Below are positions 48,370-62,900 of a DNA stretch of 64,000 bases, piece after piece. How positions within the stretch are numbered: position 1 is the first letter of the stretch; each line of letters starts with the position of its first letter. The translations under genes and the position numbers were made by a program. The notes under the pieces were generated by a model, which ran no database searches, was not told the DNA's origin, and worked only from the letters and a program-made list of their open reading frames with translations. The stretch covers positions 2,982,501 through 3,046,500 of the forward strand of contig JAZARR010000164.1 of the NCBI GenBank assembly GCA_037389465.1, given 5' to 3'. The stretch comes from Baylisascaris procyonis. Its lineage: Eukaryota > Nematoda > Chromadorea > Rhabditida > Ascarididae.

Positions 48370-51300
48370 TTTGTTACCGATGGACCACTATTGAGTATCT
48401 CTACGTTTTCATGAATCAGAGCTCTAAGTGAAATACTTTTGAGTATTCATGATGATAGTTGGGTTATTGAAAGAAGTGCTGAATGTGTTAGTTGCATACA
48501 ATTTCCGGGGCTCTCATTTGGCAGGTGCAGTTGCTTTGAAGCTTAAAAAGATAGAAGTCAGGAGCAAATTACCTTCGTCAAGGAAGTGAAAAATCGCCTT
48601 AGGTGGCTGCAGCGATAGGCTTTTTTGCATTTGTTGCTCTGACCGACCGGTTGGCAACTACTGAAAAACATTGCCAAAACGTTTCTTCGCTTGAAGAGAT
48701 AGATGTTGTACTGATCATCAGTCAAAATGTTATTTTTTCCAATCGGCTGTAGAACGAGAGGTCGGCTTGAAGATTTGGGGTCCGCTTAGATGCTTATTAA
48801 AGTATGCGACGGAATTCACACGTGTTTATTCGGGAGGGGGTGTTGGAAGGAGTGGCTCACTTAACGCTTATTTTCTAATGGTTTATATTGCGAACTTTGT
48901 TCGGAAAAAGAGACTGTGAAAAGGAAGGAAGGGGAGAGAGGTCTATGCCGCCTCATTTGCATCGACAGCGTTTCTACCGAGACGTGGGGGAAGCAGGGAA
49001 TTTTAAAGGCCATAGCACACCATAACATTCAAATTCATCGTGCTAAACCCCTTCCTCATGCCGGCTGAAGTGTATGAATGCACACAAGGGTACAACTATG
49101 AAATCGGAACTAAGAAGTGTGAGGATCCCTGAGACGATGGATATGGGGTGAGTTCGTTGCGGAGGGTGCAAACGAGAGTGCGATTTTGCTAGTTCATTTC
49201 CGTTGATGTTGCGTGGTTGGTCAGTAGCAGTGTTCTATGTCTGCCTGCGCGGATGTGAATTTTAATTGACAGATAGTGAGTGTTTTTAATTGCGATCGTA
49301 GATCACTTGCTGCTGTATTCGGATGTGGAATTGTTTTGTGAACACCTCAGTACCCCCTTCTTCTTTCTCCTCCTCCCCTTCCTCTCGTCATCCACATTAT
49401 ATACCCACTTTTCTTTTTTCTTGCAACGTTCTAAGGTGAAGTTGAAACCAAAATGGTGCTCGTTGAATTGGATTGTTGCTGTTTAACTAATATGACGTGT
49501 GGTGCGCACATTTAGTCTAAGTGGTTTCTTGGGAGGGATTGGTTAAGGATTGCTCCCTCCCCTCGCTCCCCTTCCCTTTGCTCTTCCACTATTTGGCATT
49601 GTAGAATCGCTGTTGATTGGTACAAGTGTTGTTTTCAATCGAATCGACAAGGGATCCGCATTGCATTTGAAGAATTACAAAATTACTTGATGTTTTCGGT
49701 TATGATGATGTGAGAAATTGATTCCATCCCATTACTGACTAAAATTTATTTAGTTAAAGTGGTTTGAGAATGGGAATTTGTCATCGAGTTCAGTTCTTTG
49801 TTTACGTAGGTGAGAGAGAGTCTTAGCTGGCACGAGTATTGTTTACAGATTGCATAAAGGGCATCGACAGTTGCAAATTGCACTTTAGGTTGCCTCCGCT
49901 ATAAACGTCTTGAGCATTGCCACGCTTGTCCTTGAATTATGTCTGCATTCTTCACTGCCCCCAATCAAGCGCCACAGATGTTAAGTTAAGCTGATGCAAA
50001 GCGTGCAGCACTGAACCACTAGGATATCTCTCCGTCAGTCTCTCTCTCGCCTATTCCAAATTTTCTGCGAGCAAAAAGCCGAGTTATAAGAATTAAGCTT
50101 CTTCTATAACTATGCTACAAAATTGTAAACCATTTATCGAAATTGATTGCATTTCCTCATTCACGCAGCTTGCATTGTGTCAAGGTGACATCCTTTTGCA
50201 ATTGAAGAAGAAAGTGGCACTGCAAAGGTGGCAGCCAACTTGTTCACATATGGCGTTGTGCATATGATGTAGTGCAGATCAGAAACACCTTTTCATTCGT
50301 TCACAAGGTGAATTCAAGCAATCTTTCTGTGGTGTCCACTTTTTTATGATTTCTCGACGCTAGCTGATCTGATATTCTTTATTCTTTTGTCACTGTTCTG
50401 TTGTTTCGTGCGCATAAGTGTTCATTCATTTCACTCTCTTCTTGAATAGTGTAATCTCGTAATTATAGTTGATTAGCCACTCGCAATAAATGAGTAGGTC
50501 GCTTCTGTTGTTCAATTTCATTCATTCATAAAGCTTAAGTGCTGCAAAGTGCGATATGGCTCAGTTTTGCAGCGCCGACTGAATGGACTGTTATTTTCTT
50601 TTACAAGAGTAGAATTTAGTGCGAGATCCTGTTATTCAGTCCTTCACCCTGAATTGCAAACACCTTTCTGTTGAAGCACTCTCCGTTCCTCCCTATTTCA
50701 TCTATCACCTGTGCCTCATCGTCCCACTTAAATACTAAGTTTTCACTGCTTCTCTTGGAAAACCCGAATGCAGCATTATTCACTTGCTTCTTTTTTTTTC
50801 ACCTGAACTTTATCGACGAGCTGTTGAACCACTTTTCAGTTAACGTGCCCCATTAGCTGAAAAGACGATGCAAAACTTCATCTGAATCGTTTCCAGTACC
50901 CTCGATTGTGGATAGGGCAAATATTCGCACTGAAATATCCTCTTATAATAGTCGAATTTATTTAGACGAATTTAGAATTTTATGTTAAATTGCACGTACT
51001 TCACGGGTAGTAAAGAAGGCGTTCGGAACTAATTCGCATATAGGAGATCATTTTGGTTTAGATCACTCAAGCAAACTTCATGAGCATGTATTGTATTGTC
51101 TGTTTCGCAGGTTGATAATTCCGGAAAATGGCATCCACCTGATTGCTGAGGCATTGCAGCTGACCAGTGGCGCAGTCTGTTATGAAATCGGAAGTTTAAT
51201 CCTGTTGCCTTAGTAAGGAATAGTTTCTGGAAGCATCTACGAAATGCAAGAATGATTGCCTAAATCATAGCATCACGTGAATAGTTATTTCCCTTGTAGC

Positions 51301-54300
51301 GCGCAGGTCAGTTGTGCATCGATTCCAGCAAGCTATCTCGCATCGCCACCGTTCGAAACAAAAATTTGATGTTCATTTTTGCCGCTTTTATTTTCTATTC
51401 ATATATTTATGACTTTTTGACGCATATTTCTGGTCTATAGAGTATAAATTATCCATGTAGGGCAAAATGTTCTCTCTGAAATGATTGCATGCGAAGGGTA
51501 TTGGTTCAGAGCATTGGCTAATTTGCTTATAATGTGGCTGCAGCCACACGCCATTATGATAGCTGTGTTATTCGGTGAGAACAGTGTTGTAGTAGCAAAG
51601 CGCAGAATTGCCTGGATGAGCAGCTATTGCTGTGGTTTGCTTGCAATACGAATGTGGTGCAAAAGGTTGCAATGCAGCTAACGTCATTGCATAAGTTGTC
51701 GTTTAATCCCATCAATAGGGCCTTAAGAAAACCCTTTTTGTCTTCATGTCTGCAGAGCTATTGTGATGAGTCGCTTTCTTTACTCTGTTATGTTCAATAC
51801 ATTTACCTAAACATCGACAGAGCATAGCCGAAGTCAACGGCGTAACTAGGAAGGGGAAGGGGAGATGGAAGGAATGAGGATTTATGGCTGTCCGTCACCA
51901 ACAAGGCAGCCTCATTCGAGTGCTTCATTAATAGTAGTCTTTCGGCTGACTCAAATCTGATTGAATATATCTCGGAGAACTGCATTCCGAGGTCACTATC
52001 ACTGACCGTTAGTAAGAGTACACCGATGTGGAAGTGGGCTTGATGTTGCTACTTTACCAATAGCAGGGATTTGAAAGATATCTGCAAAGGAAGATACATG
52101 AGTGGGAAGTTGATACTAAAGATTTCATGCGGATTGAGGTCAGTTCGCCGAATTTTTGAAGTAAAAGAAAACGGCGATTCACCAAACAGCGAATAATACC
52201 TTTTCCTTTCATTTCCGCGCACTATTTTATCGTTTCTTCCTTCCGTCGCCCACTATTTTCGTGCACTGCGCTTCTTCCATCCGAAAGGTGTTCGCGCTTG
52301 TGCGTTTCGCTGTTTTAAAGCCTCTATCTAAAACTTTCGGTAAGTTGAATTGCATCTATTCTGCTCTCTTCGATGATGCAATCTTCTGTAACTTGTGACG
52401 GGAACTGTAAGAAGTGATGACAGCAAGTTCTATCTAAATGACTTGTGCGACTCAAATGGGGAGTTTAATGCCCGAATTCTTCGCCACTGTAGTTTGAGTT
52501 ACTGCTTCGATCTCCTTTGCGTTTATTTCCTTCAATACTGCACGGATCCTGCTCACGTATTGCGTAACCTCATTGCATCACTTTGTAGGATCCCTACTCT
52601 TCTTGCTTTCGGAGTCTGAGTATAACATCGTTGTCTTCTTAATCGAGGCGATGTGTATACAGTATAAGAAGCCCTTCAGAAGTGCAACTGCTGCATCTGC
52701 ATGAGAATTCAATTATGTAGTTACAAATACAGCCCATAATCTTTTGTAGCAAAAACTTTTCCATTCTGCTGGAACTGAAGCTGAATGTCTATAGGAATTT
52801 CTTATTGGTTCATATTTGTGACTACATCAGCAACTGTTGCAACAATGCGAGACTGCACCGCTTGATTAGGAAATAAGGAAATAAGCGGATAGCATTCTGA
52901 TGAAACTAAACTCAAAGACACTTGCATAATGATGAACAAGCAACCGCAAATCCAATCCGCCGTGTGTGCGGCGAACCTTTGCACATAATTCACATCTGCT
53001 GCAGCCTTGTAAGCGAATATCGGCCTTTTGATCGAGGTCTATAGGAAAGGTGAAATCGCGGTTTATGCTTGTTGCCGCACACCTAACGTCAAATCAATAC
53101 GGCACCGTTGCTTTATGGTCAGCGCGGCCTGGAGGAGATTTGCGGCAGCTATTGAAGTGCCGTAATTTGCCAGTTTCCTAGTCTTGCACGTAATTCTTCC
53201 TGCCAGCCATGCACTGACACTATTGTCTGCCATCGTATCTTAGCGGGAGAGCTGCCAAAAACAAAATAAGAGATTCATCCTAGTCGGATTCCCATGTCAA
53301 GTTGGCCTATGCTAAAAGGTAGCCTTGAGCCGACCTTGTAATCTACTTTATGCTGTCGAAAGGGAAGCGGCACCGGAGATCGCTTTTAATTATCTTAACC
53401 GTGGGTATCACTAAAATGTGAAAATTTTTATTAATAATTCAAAAATTTCCCAACTTCCGCTGCTTATTCAGATTTTGTACGCAGTGAGTGATCTTGAAAC
53501 TCGCGGAATCAGCGGGAATCTTCCGGCACATGATGAGTGTAGCTGTGAATTGCTGTTTGATATGAATATATGAGAGGTTTCACTAAGCACAAATGAAATA
53601 GACCATGAAGGATTCGGTGTTTAGAAAAGGAAAGAGGATGAGTGAGGAATGAGCGAGAGAGTGACTTAGCAGTTGTCATGATTGAGAGCGATGAGCGGGG
53701 AAAATGGTAAAGTTGAGTGTGCTTTCTTTGTTGAGTGGAATAATCACATTTAGTTCCTGCAGGGAAACGAAGAGTACAAGTGGTTGCAGGGGAATTTTCT
53801 TGTTGCGAGTTTTAGACTGAATATCGAATTTTTCGCTATCTTTGCGGAACGTTTACGGTATCTGAGCAGTGTCATTCGTTCAGTCCTTTTTAAGTACGTT
53901 TTGAAACAGCATCCTGACAAAATTTCGTTTCGTTTGAGAAAAACACACGCTACTCTTTTATATGGAGGTGATTGACTATTAAGATTAGTGGAGAGTATAG
54001 TAAAGGGAATGGGGATGGGAAGGGAATAGCGGATGCTTCTTTGAATGTTATATTCGTTGTGTGGTAAGGATGTCGGTTATGGTATGTCGGTGCTGTCGTC
54101 GCAGTGTTGGTGTTCATCGATGTCTCGTGATCAGCATATTTGTGTTTCAGCGTGCGGTGTTCTATTGAATGTGCACATGGGCGGCCTGCTGTTCTTATAA
54201 ATGCTCGCTGCTCTCAGCGGGTCGAACCGAGTTCTGTGCTTTGAGTAAGAAGAGTACGACGCTGGTAACTGCATACCGGAAGGCACACGAGGCCACAACG

Positions 54301-55980
54301 AAGTTGAGGCGCCTAATTTCAAAGGTCTGACGCTATCTATCTTCATTGATATTTCAGAACTTATTTGTGTCTGCGGTTTTGCATATCTTCTTTTTCCACT
54401 TCACTCACTTGAATAGGACTCCTTTGCACGAGGAAAAGCCTGGGCAGAGGAGGGGGGGGGGGGGAGCGAAATATTCTTTTCGCAGACGTTCTTTTAGGGC
54501 ATAAAGTTCTGGGAAAAGCAGATGCATATTTCATTTTTGAGGTTTTTTCTAAGGATAACGTCCACTACCGTTCGAGAATTTAAAGTAGTTTTTGAATTTT
54601 CAAAGGAAAAAAGGTTTTTTTTTTTTACAGAAGATCTACATTCCGGCTGCGCTCAAGTGCCAACTAATCTCTGAGGTAACAATTCAAGAAGAGGACCCGA
54701 TTCAGTCTCGCCCTTCCTCTTACCCTGTCCGCTTTTTTATGCACCCTGACAAATCTTCTGGAATGCAAAAAGAGGCTACAACTGCTGTGATAGTGTGTCA
54801 GCGGCTATGCCGTAGTTGACTGTCTTTAATCTAGCATTATCTCATCGAATAAGCTCTATTCAGTCGGTGTCCTTCCAAGGAACGTTAAAGTTTTAGCTTT
54901 TGCCAGGATGGCGTTGTTAGAAACGCGAATTGTTGCTACTGCTTTTAATCTAGCGGATGGGTTGAATTCCATCCTTGCCACTCGTTTGAGCCAGTAAATT
55001 AATCCAACTTCGATGTGATCTTTGCTCTCCAAAGATGTTTAACGATTCATATATAGCAATCGAGTACAATCCAAAGATGCGAGTGCATTGTTGTTGTGTG
55101 GGACATACCTTTAAGATACGGTAATGAATGCTGTTAAGCACCGAAAGATGATAACGATAAGCTGTATGCTGTGATGTGTGGACTGCGTGTTCTGCTCAAC
55201 AATCAGATGACTTCAGCTGCTGCCTTGTGGTGCACCCACGCATAACCGCTTTTCATTGTTTCATTGTTACGACGACTGACGTTTGTTTAAGCTCTACCCT
55301 TTGAAGGATGCTATGTGCTCTTAATTGTTGGTTGCCTAGTAAATGCGAGGTGCGACTGGATGTGAGGGCCGGTTCCTTCTGTTCAAAAGGGGCACGCAGA
55401 ATCATTCTTCCTATATCTCTAGAAAGAATTCTTTAAAGCTTCTGCATCATATTCGCATCTCATGTTATCCTAACGGAGGGAAAAAGGCATTCAGGGCGGG
55501 CGAGGAGGAGGGATAGGGAAGATAAGTACAAATAATCTCGAAACGTAGATGAAAAGTTGTATTCGATGCACCCATTTCAAAAATATGGGAGCATGAGGGG
55601 AGCTGTTTTTCCTTCCATTAACCGCTTGGTAATGTGATCAAGGACAAACACTGCAGTTGTTTTATCTTGGAAGGTTCACGCGAATATTAGAAAAGAAACG
55701 GGAGGAACTTCTATGCTAAGTGGTTTTCATTCGAAATATGAGTTTGTTATGCACTCGTTAGTTGCGTGAACCATTTGTGTTTCATCGAAGAGCATAATAT
55801 TGCCGTCTTTCTTAATGAATGCGCGGTTGTGTTGGTGAATCTAGAGAGCTTTTTTCGAGAGTTATATCGACATCAGAATCTTGAAATGCTCCAACGCTGT
55901 GTGACATGTCGCAGAAAGAATTATTTTGTCCATACTTTTAATCCTTGTATAACACTCTTCCCGACTAGCCATGTTTTTAG
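48370..55980. other. Stretch without a firm gene
   Basis: Several isolated open or exon-like segments occur, none identified: 51119-51212 + (LIIPENGIHLIAEALQLTSG after TTTCGCAG), 53771-53975 + (GNEEYKWLQ after CCTGCAG), 52990-53165 + (HLTSNQYGTVALWSARPGGD) and 54630-54674 + (KIYIPAALKCQLISE between TTTTTACAG and GTAACA). Phases could not be chained. Polypyrimidine or polypurine tracts lie near 49355-49390, 49550-49580, 51850-51875 and 55490-55520, and a G13 run is at 54452-54464. Confidence 0.4.
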
Positions 55981-56188
55981 CGGTTTGAACGCGATGCTGA
56001 ACCATCCATCAGCGACCGCGTTCGCTGTTACGACTAGTGGAGGCGACCCATGCGGTGCGATGGCTCCACCGCCGCCTGCACATCAGCATCGCCCACATAT
56101 GGGCACACTTTTAAATGGCAGTGGTGCGCCCCTCGATGCTAATACGAATAGCACCGAATCGGTGTCGATGTCTTCGCAGCAAGCTCAG
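55981..56188 (+). CDS. Exon of a Pro/His/Ser/Gln-rich protein, identity unknown
   Basis: Acceptor GTTTTTAG, donor GTACTT, phase 0 at the 3' end. Reads GLNAMLNHPSATAFAVTTSG, then GDPCGAMAPPPPAHQHRPHM and NSTESVSMSSQQAQ. Low-complexity composition with Pro, His, Gln and Asn resembles disordered activation regions of transcription or RNA regulators. Codon use is more GC-rich than flanking DNA. Its start may be the ATG at 55995, or an upstream exon contributes two bases of the first codon. It pairs in phase with the exon at 56760. Confidence 0.7.
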
Positions 56189-56759
56189 GTACTTACTTCT
56201 TCAGGTCCTATGATAAAGTCCTCATTCACCGCTAGAATGAGTTTCATCGGATTTTTCTTTTTGTTTTGCGGGTTTTCCAGTTAAGAAAAGTTTTTTCCAA
56301 GGGATTTTCTGTTGAGGAGAAATTTGTTTTTTGCACAAGAATTCTTCTACTTTGTGTGTCTTTCGAGAGACTGCATTTCTTTCAACTCAGAGAATGCATA
56401 ATCACAATAGTTTGTTTTGTGTGACACTGTTAGAGGGAAAAATCAACCTTAGAATAAGTCAGACTTCACTTTAGAGCGCATCTTTCCTTTGATTGCCTTT
56501 ATGAATTTATTTTCTTTCCAAATGGCGACTTTTTTTCGTAATTTGTCAGAGAATGTTTGAAGAGAATATTGGAATAGAAAAAAACAGTAAAAATGAACAG
56601 ATGTGTGATTTCTCTTGAAACTTGAGCTGAGTTCACATTTCGAGGATTCAGTTCTCGATGTTGCCTCAGGTGACCGGGCATCTTTTGTTTATAATTATGT
56701 TGCATTGTTGTAATGAGGGATCGAAGTTGTTTTAAGTTCGGTGAATTGGTTGCTTTCAG

Positions 56760-56939
56760 GCTGCGCCCTGGACCTTGATGGGTTTGATGCCACAACAGAG
56801 TTCAGCAATGCACCAGCAAAGCGCCACTTTACCCCCTCGAGGGGGCTTTTTTGGTGACCCGTCGACCGCTGTGCCGATGAGGTATCCAGGCGTCGAGGAG
56901 AATAGCGGCAAGGAGCACCTGAACTCGACTTTCTATCAG
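56760..56939 (+). CDS. Next exon of the same Gln/Pro-rich protein
   Basis: Acceptor TGCTTTCAG, donor GTTGGC. Exactly 60 codons, phase 0 at both ends. Reads AAPWTLMGLMPQQSSAMHQQ, then SATLPPRGGFFGDPSTAVPM and GVEENSGKEHLNSTFYQ. The clean splice frame, in-phase join with the preceding exon and biased composition make it very likely real. Any folded domain must lie in exons I cannot locate, perhaps beyond the window. Confidence 0.72.
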
Positions 56940-59900
56940 GTTGGCCAGTTATAGTGCAGAGATATTTGAAGAGAAATCTTATATTTGTTTGTTGGTTGTT
57001 GCAGAGCTTGAGTAATCGCCCTTCCCTCCATTCACTGTGACTTTGCAGCTAACCTTTTTCCACAATTTTTGGAGGGAACACTGCTTCCCTTCCATGAGAT
57101 AATTGGAGAAAGTAGTAGATTTCTGCATATTTGAAGCCGCATACGATTTTCATATCAGAATTTAAAGAGAAAATGCCCACTGCTGAATGTATCATCGTTG
57201 TTATTGAAAGTGTGTATAATTTCATGGTGCTTATGAAATGATGAATGTCTATAAATTGCTTCCCAGCTGAGTCCTCTCGAGAGTTGCATTCCACTATTAG
57301 CATCTTCCTCTTCACATAACTCACGGTCATTGGTTTTATTTCCTTAATAAAAATGAGTTTTTGCAAATGAAATTGCTTTCACAACGATAACACTTTGCAA
57401 CGCAGACGAAAATCGCTTAGTACGCGGCTGAATGCGATTTGTTGAATTATCAGGTGCAATAAAATATGTGCAAAGGATGCAGGAAACGGTTTGGGGGAAT
57501 TGTGTTTGTGTTTGGGTAAGCGTACTGCGGGGTGAGATGAAACAATTAATGCAGAGCAAAGTAAATGAAGATTTAATAGCATGCGGAGAGCTGATTTAAA
57601 GCTTCGATCACTGCGACTCAACACATTTCATGAATCAGATAGGGTGTTTACTAGCTGCGCGATTACGCCATAGTTCCTTTGCTGCTGGTTGATGCGAAGG
57701 GTCGGTCGATATTCTTATGTATCAGAGGATACGTCAGGAATTTTTCCTTTGAATATGTTTGAGAAACAAATGAATGCGCTTTTTCTAGATGTGATTTGAT
57801 TGTGATTAAAATTAAGCGAAGTCTCACTCAGGTTGAAAATGGCTCGTGTTTTTAGAGAATGGAAACTGTTGTTCAGGGGCACAATCCGAACTTTTGGCAC
57901 CTAGATTACCGGTTTATTGCTCTGCCATCTGAGCCACAGCGACCACCGTTATTGGTCGTTTTTACTTGCTAGGAAGCTTTGTTAGTATCATATATTATTG
58001 GCGCACAGATATCTTCGTTTGATGCCCATCTGATTACTTTTCCTGGATGTTGACATCTTTTTAATTTGAAGTTGCTCGGTTGAATACGTTTATGAACTGC
58101 GGACTGCGTCTTCGAGGAATCCATTCTTCTATTGGTTTTGTTTTGTGTGCAGCCTATAATGTCACTTACAAATGCCTTCCACCGTTTCTCCTCTTCCTTC
58201 CTGAAAAGCTCCTTGGTGAAGTAAGCTCCTTCCCGGTCACATGCGCCCTTTGTGATGAGGAAATTTTTCTTGTTATGTTTAATTTCCTATTTCTCCAGCG
58301 ATCTGCTCAGATGTTTTCCTTGTCTCAAATGTCGAAAGTTTTATCTTGTTTTACTGCAAATGAAAGGCGTTCAGGGTGAAGGAAAAGGAATGATGCTGTT
58401 TATTTTAACTGACATCTCTCGCTTCTCAGATGTATTCAAAACCTGTAGAAGTATTTAAATATGACGGTGATCGATTGAAAAAAAAAAAGCAAAAAAGATG
58501 TAATTCATTTGATGACTCCAAACTGGGAGGTGAAAAAGGACATATTTATAAAGTTTTTGGAGACGCCTTCGTACATGAGACTCTCTTTTCATTCTCCTTC
58601 TTGCATTTCCTTTTGGTAAAGGCATTCCGAAGTAGTTTCAATGGTTTAATCTCTCTCTCTTCCCTCGCCACCGTGTCCCCAGTCCAAGATTTAGTGGAAG
58701 CTGAAAATCGTTTATTGTGCGCAGGTTGTCGTTGATGCCAAATTCTGGGAGGTGAAGGTATGAACTTGTTCTTAAGAATGAACAACAAGGCGTGCACTCT
58801 TTTGCCACTTATGAAGGATCTGTCAAGAAAGTTAGTGGCAGACAAGGTGCAGGTTTTCCAAGTCTATTTAGCTGATGTTCATGGAAATCTGAGTCTATGT
58901 ACAGTGCAGTGCACAACATTAGAGGCGGATGTATTTAAATGAATTGATCGATATGACGTTCAGTTAAGCTTGTGCAAAGAACTTTAAGCGAAAAGGTGAC
59001 ACGTTATCGTTGGAGCGCCAGCTGGAAATGCAGCAAGAATGACTGCCACTTTTATGCGAAAATGGATTTCCAAATGAATAGTATCTAGTAAGAGCCATAT
59101 TCAGATGGTGGGAAAATCACTAAATTTTTCTAGTAAATTTGCCCCTTTTCCTTTTCCTGTTTATTGTCTAATTGTGTCTGCTGCATAATGTCTGTGTCAT
59201 CAGCTTCCTCTCTCCTCCGAAGCCAAATTTGGCTATGAAGTTTAATTTGTCTGTCTTGCAAACGCAACTGTTTTTGTTCACTTTTGTTATCATTGATCTG
59301 ATTTAAGACTAAGAAGCTGAGAAATGTAACAATCCTATCGTGGGGCACTTTTTCTTTTCCACTTATTATTACTGTTTAAATATTCCACTTGTTGTTCTAA
59401 AGGTAAACTCTGTCTGCATAGTAATGAATGCAAGCATCTAATGCCTTTTTCACATATTGCAGAGGAATTTCTTATGTCAATTGTGTTTTCATTTGAGACA
59501 AAGATGTCGCTCGCAATGCACTGATGCCGACAGCGGTATAGATGGCATTTAAGCAGTTGAAACAGTGAGCAAATAGAGCAGTGCTAATAGATAGGAAAAT
59601 GGGGAAGGGGTAGGAGGAACAGTTGCGGAGGCATATTGCCGTAGCAAAAGCAACGATGTCAGGTGGCGAGGATTCATAACAAGTTAATCGCATAAACATC
59701 AGATTATAACACGAGGCTTGCATTATTGGATAGTCTCGTTTATTCGGTTACATACGATCATGAGTTAATACTGTGAGAGAGAACGCCAGAGCTAAATTTA
59801 GGTGTTTTATATATTTTCATTGATAAGTTCGCTGCTTCAGTGATTGACGTCAGGGATGCAGCTTGGAATTTTTTTGAGGATGTTAGAGATCCGTCGGAAA

Positions 59901-62900
59901 TGATGACAGTTCGATACTATTTTTATCCGTTTTTTCTTCCTCTGCTTGTCTGCTTTATTTCTCTTTCCACATATGCTTTTAAAGCTTAATGGAATGGTGG
60001 TTGCCCTGTTAGCCCCATCTTACTCCATTTTCCCCATCGTTGACCGAATTCCGTGACCGTATATTTTTTCAGCAATCCTCATTTTATTTGAGAGTTTTAT
60101 TTATTGTTGTTCTTCTTCTTTTCGTCACACATTTCACCGCTTTCATGTATTTCCATATCTTTAGATGAGTTCGGTCAAAATTTTTAGGGACCCTTCCACC
60201 CTTTTTGAATGTTTATCAAGTCCTCATGATATCAGCATTATAACTTTATGTTCTTCTATTCCCTGTTACTCCTACTTTACATTGTTTGCCCTGAAAAGCT
60301 GTAAAAGACTTTATTGCTGTGGTACTAGTCATTCTTGGAGGGAATTTATTATGGTTGTTATCGTTCCGATTAATATTTCTTGAACACTTCCTACTGGCGT
60401 TGGGAAAATTTTTTAAAATTAAAGCTGACGGTAAATCAAACAATTGAGATGTGAAATCTCTTTTCACTTGCATAAGTTTCCTTTAATATTGCCATTCAGT
60501 GTGGTTAACCAACGATCATTGAGTAGTATCATTTTAATCGCATTTGGGAGAATTCCCTTCTAAAGCTTCAAGATTTGCTGTTTGTTTTTCTTCAACTGCA
60601 CTGTCGCATGTGACATTTTTTATTGCACTGTGGTGCATGTTTTTATTGCTTTATTTTATGTGCATTTGTGGTGTGTCCTTTCACTGTGTTGTGAATATGT
60701 GAGCGATGCGGCCCGATTCTGTTTCATGGGTTGATGCACTTTACGACTCTCGAAATTCCTATCTGTATTTATTTATCGATGTTTCTACTAAAGGTAAGTA
60801 GTGCACTCGATGCTGTATTCAAGTATTCGAAAATCATTCTGCAGTACATCACAATAAGCAGATGCTGACTTTGATAAGGAGAGGTAGTGATGTTGAAAAA
60901 AATGCAGAAGGTTGAATTTCTTTTCGTAGTCATTATTTCTGTTTTTTCATTAGCAGTTGCATTTTATCATCACGGCTGACCTAGAAAGTGAAGTAAACTA
61001 CAAATCAAAACTTTTCAAAAAGCTTAATACATTGTGCACGTTGATCTGAGTATGCTGACCTTGTAGCGCTGTGTAATTTCCTCGCTGGAAGGCGAGTTTT
61101 AGACATTTTCTTTTTAAAGCGTTGTTCAATTCATTCAGAAAAAATCCTGACTTCATGCTTTTGTTTTGGATTCTTACGGCATACCAAGAATTTGCTCTGC
61201 CATGTATTCTCATTATCGGCCTTAGCATATCTTTGATCCATCCAAGATGTCTCATTTTTACATCCATCCGCACCGTGTCGATAATCTATGCAATACTTTT
61301 AGAAGATAGTAGACCTATAAAGTCAGAAAGCTGCATCCTTCAATTTTCCGACGTCGTGTTCGGTGTCTTAACACCATAATATCTACTGAAGGTTATGCGT
61401 CATATGCATGTTCCTTGCACTGGCCTGACTCTGATGTAGGACGTTGTGTCCAGAACGACTGCATGAAGCCCCATGCAGTGATGAATCATTCGATTGCGTG
61501 TCATTTCGCAATAAAATGAGTTAAGGTTTATACTGGCATCGAAGCAGTTCCTCAGCATCGTTTTAAGCGAATCTGCTTGTTTGTTGTTCCTTAGTGGAAT
61601 TTGGGTTTCACATTTCGAGGGCTGCAGTTATCCTCGCTGTTTGCTATTCTTTTAAAGCAATGATCGGCCAGTTGTCATGACATTGCTAGCGAGCGACGCA
61701 CCACTAAGTGCTATCGAGTGTTCATGGCAGATTACTGAAACGAAAGTGGTTCCATTGGTGGGATAGGGTTTTTATCAGCATACATGAACTGCTTCCCTTT
61801 CTTCCATCAGTTTACTTACACTTTTACAAGAAACGAACAGCGTTCAAGAATTTCCACAAACTTTGTTCAGCTGTTCTGTGTAGAGTGTATTTTTACTTTT
61901 TCGAAGGTGTGCTTCCGGTTTTGCATGATGGAGAACAGGTGCTCAAGGATGAGCATGAAGGCTGTATTTATGCTGAAGATAGCTAGTGGGAACGAAACGG
62001 TGCTGAATCATGAATCTTTTTTTAATCCAACTTTCAGGAAATGCGCCGACTCTTGCAGAAACTCGCCCTCCTCTGTTCCCAATTCCCACATTTGTTGATG
62101 CTTCACTGTAGACTGTGTTGCTTTCTTGTATACCGTTTCAATGTTTAAGCGGTTACGAGTTACAGCGATTATGAGTCGAGGGATGCTGTTATGATAAACC
62201 TGATGCAAAAACTGTTGTTAATGAGTTGACATAGCCTTTAATAATGAAACCGGTAGAATGGACTGAAACGTAGGAAGAGGAAAGAGACAAGGAGTGATGG
62301 ACGGAGAATAACATAAAACAAAGCATGGAAGGGAGGAGGGCGGCTATGACGCAAAAATGCAACTGCATTTTGCGTATTTTCGACAGGACTTTGCTCTCTG
62401 CTTCATCCAAAGTTCTGGCATTCCTCAAAACCATTCCTCACGATGCCATTAAAGATAGGGTCGAATACTTATGGTGGATTGGAGTGAATGAGATATCTTC
62501 TATTTGGTGCTAGGAAGGTACTGTTTTACGTAAGTAGCATATTGCAGAATAATTGCTGATTAAACGGTGAGATTTGGAGAAAAACGGCTTTTTTTCAATT
62601 TTTTCACTTCATCACACGTGTTTTCAAATTTTTGCAAGAAGCATGGTACTGTGTTGTGATGTTCGTGGACGTGTGTATGCCTGATTGTCAGGAACGAATC
62701 AGGCTGTGTGCGGGCGTGTGGCTGTGAGTTCTGGTAGAGATAGTCTCGAGTGGAATAGGTCTCCAAAGCCGCACGTCGCTTCCATTGATTCGTGACACCT
62801 GAAGATGCTTTAAAGTTTATGAATTGATTTTGCATTGCGGGCATATGGGTGCAAAGCCATGCAAGCTGATGGAGCAAGTCTCTTATATAAGGACTTGGAA

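Noticed and set aside
58430..58735. Open frame MYSKPVEVFKYDGDRLKKKK after a CTCAG
   Set aside because: It could continue the 56-kb exons in phase 0, but the Lys run is simply a poly-A tract and no consistent donor or next exon was found.
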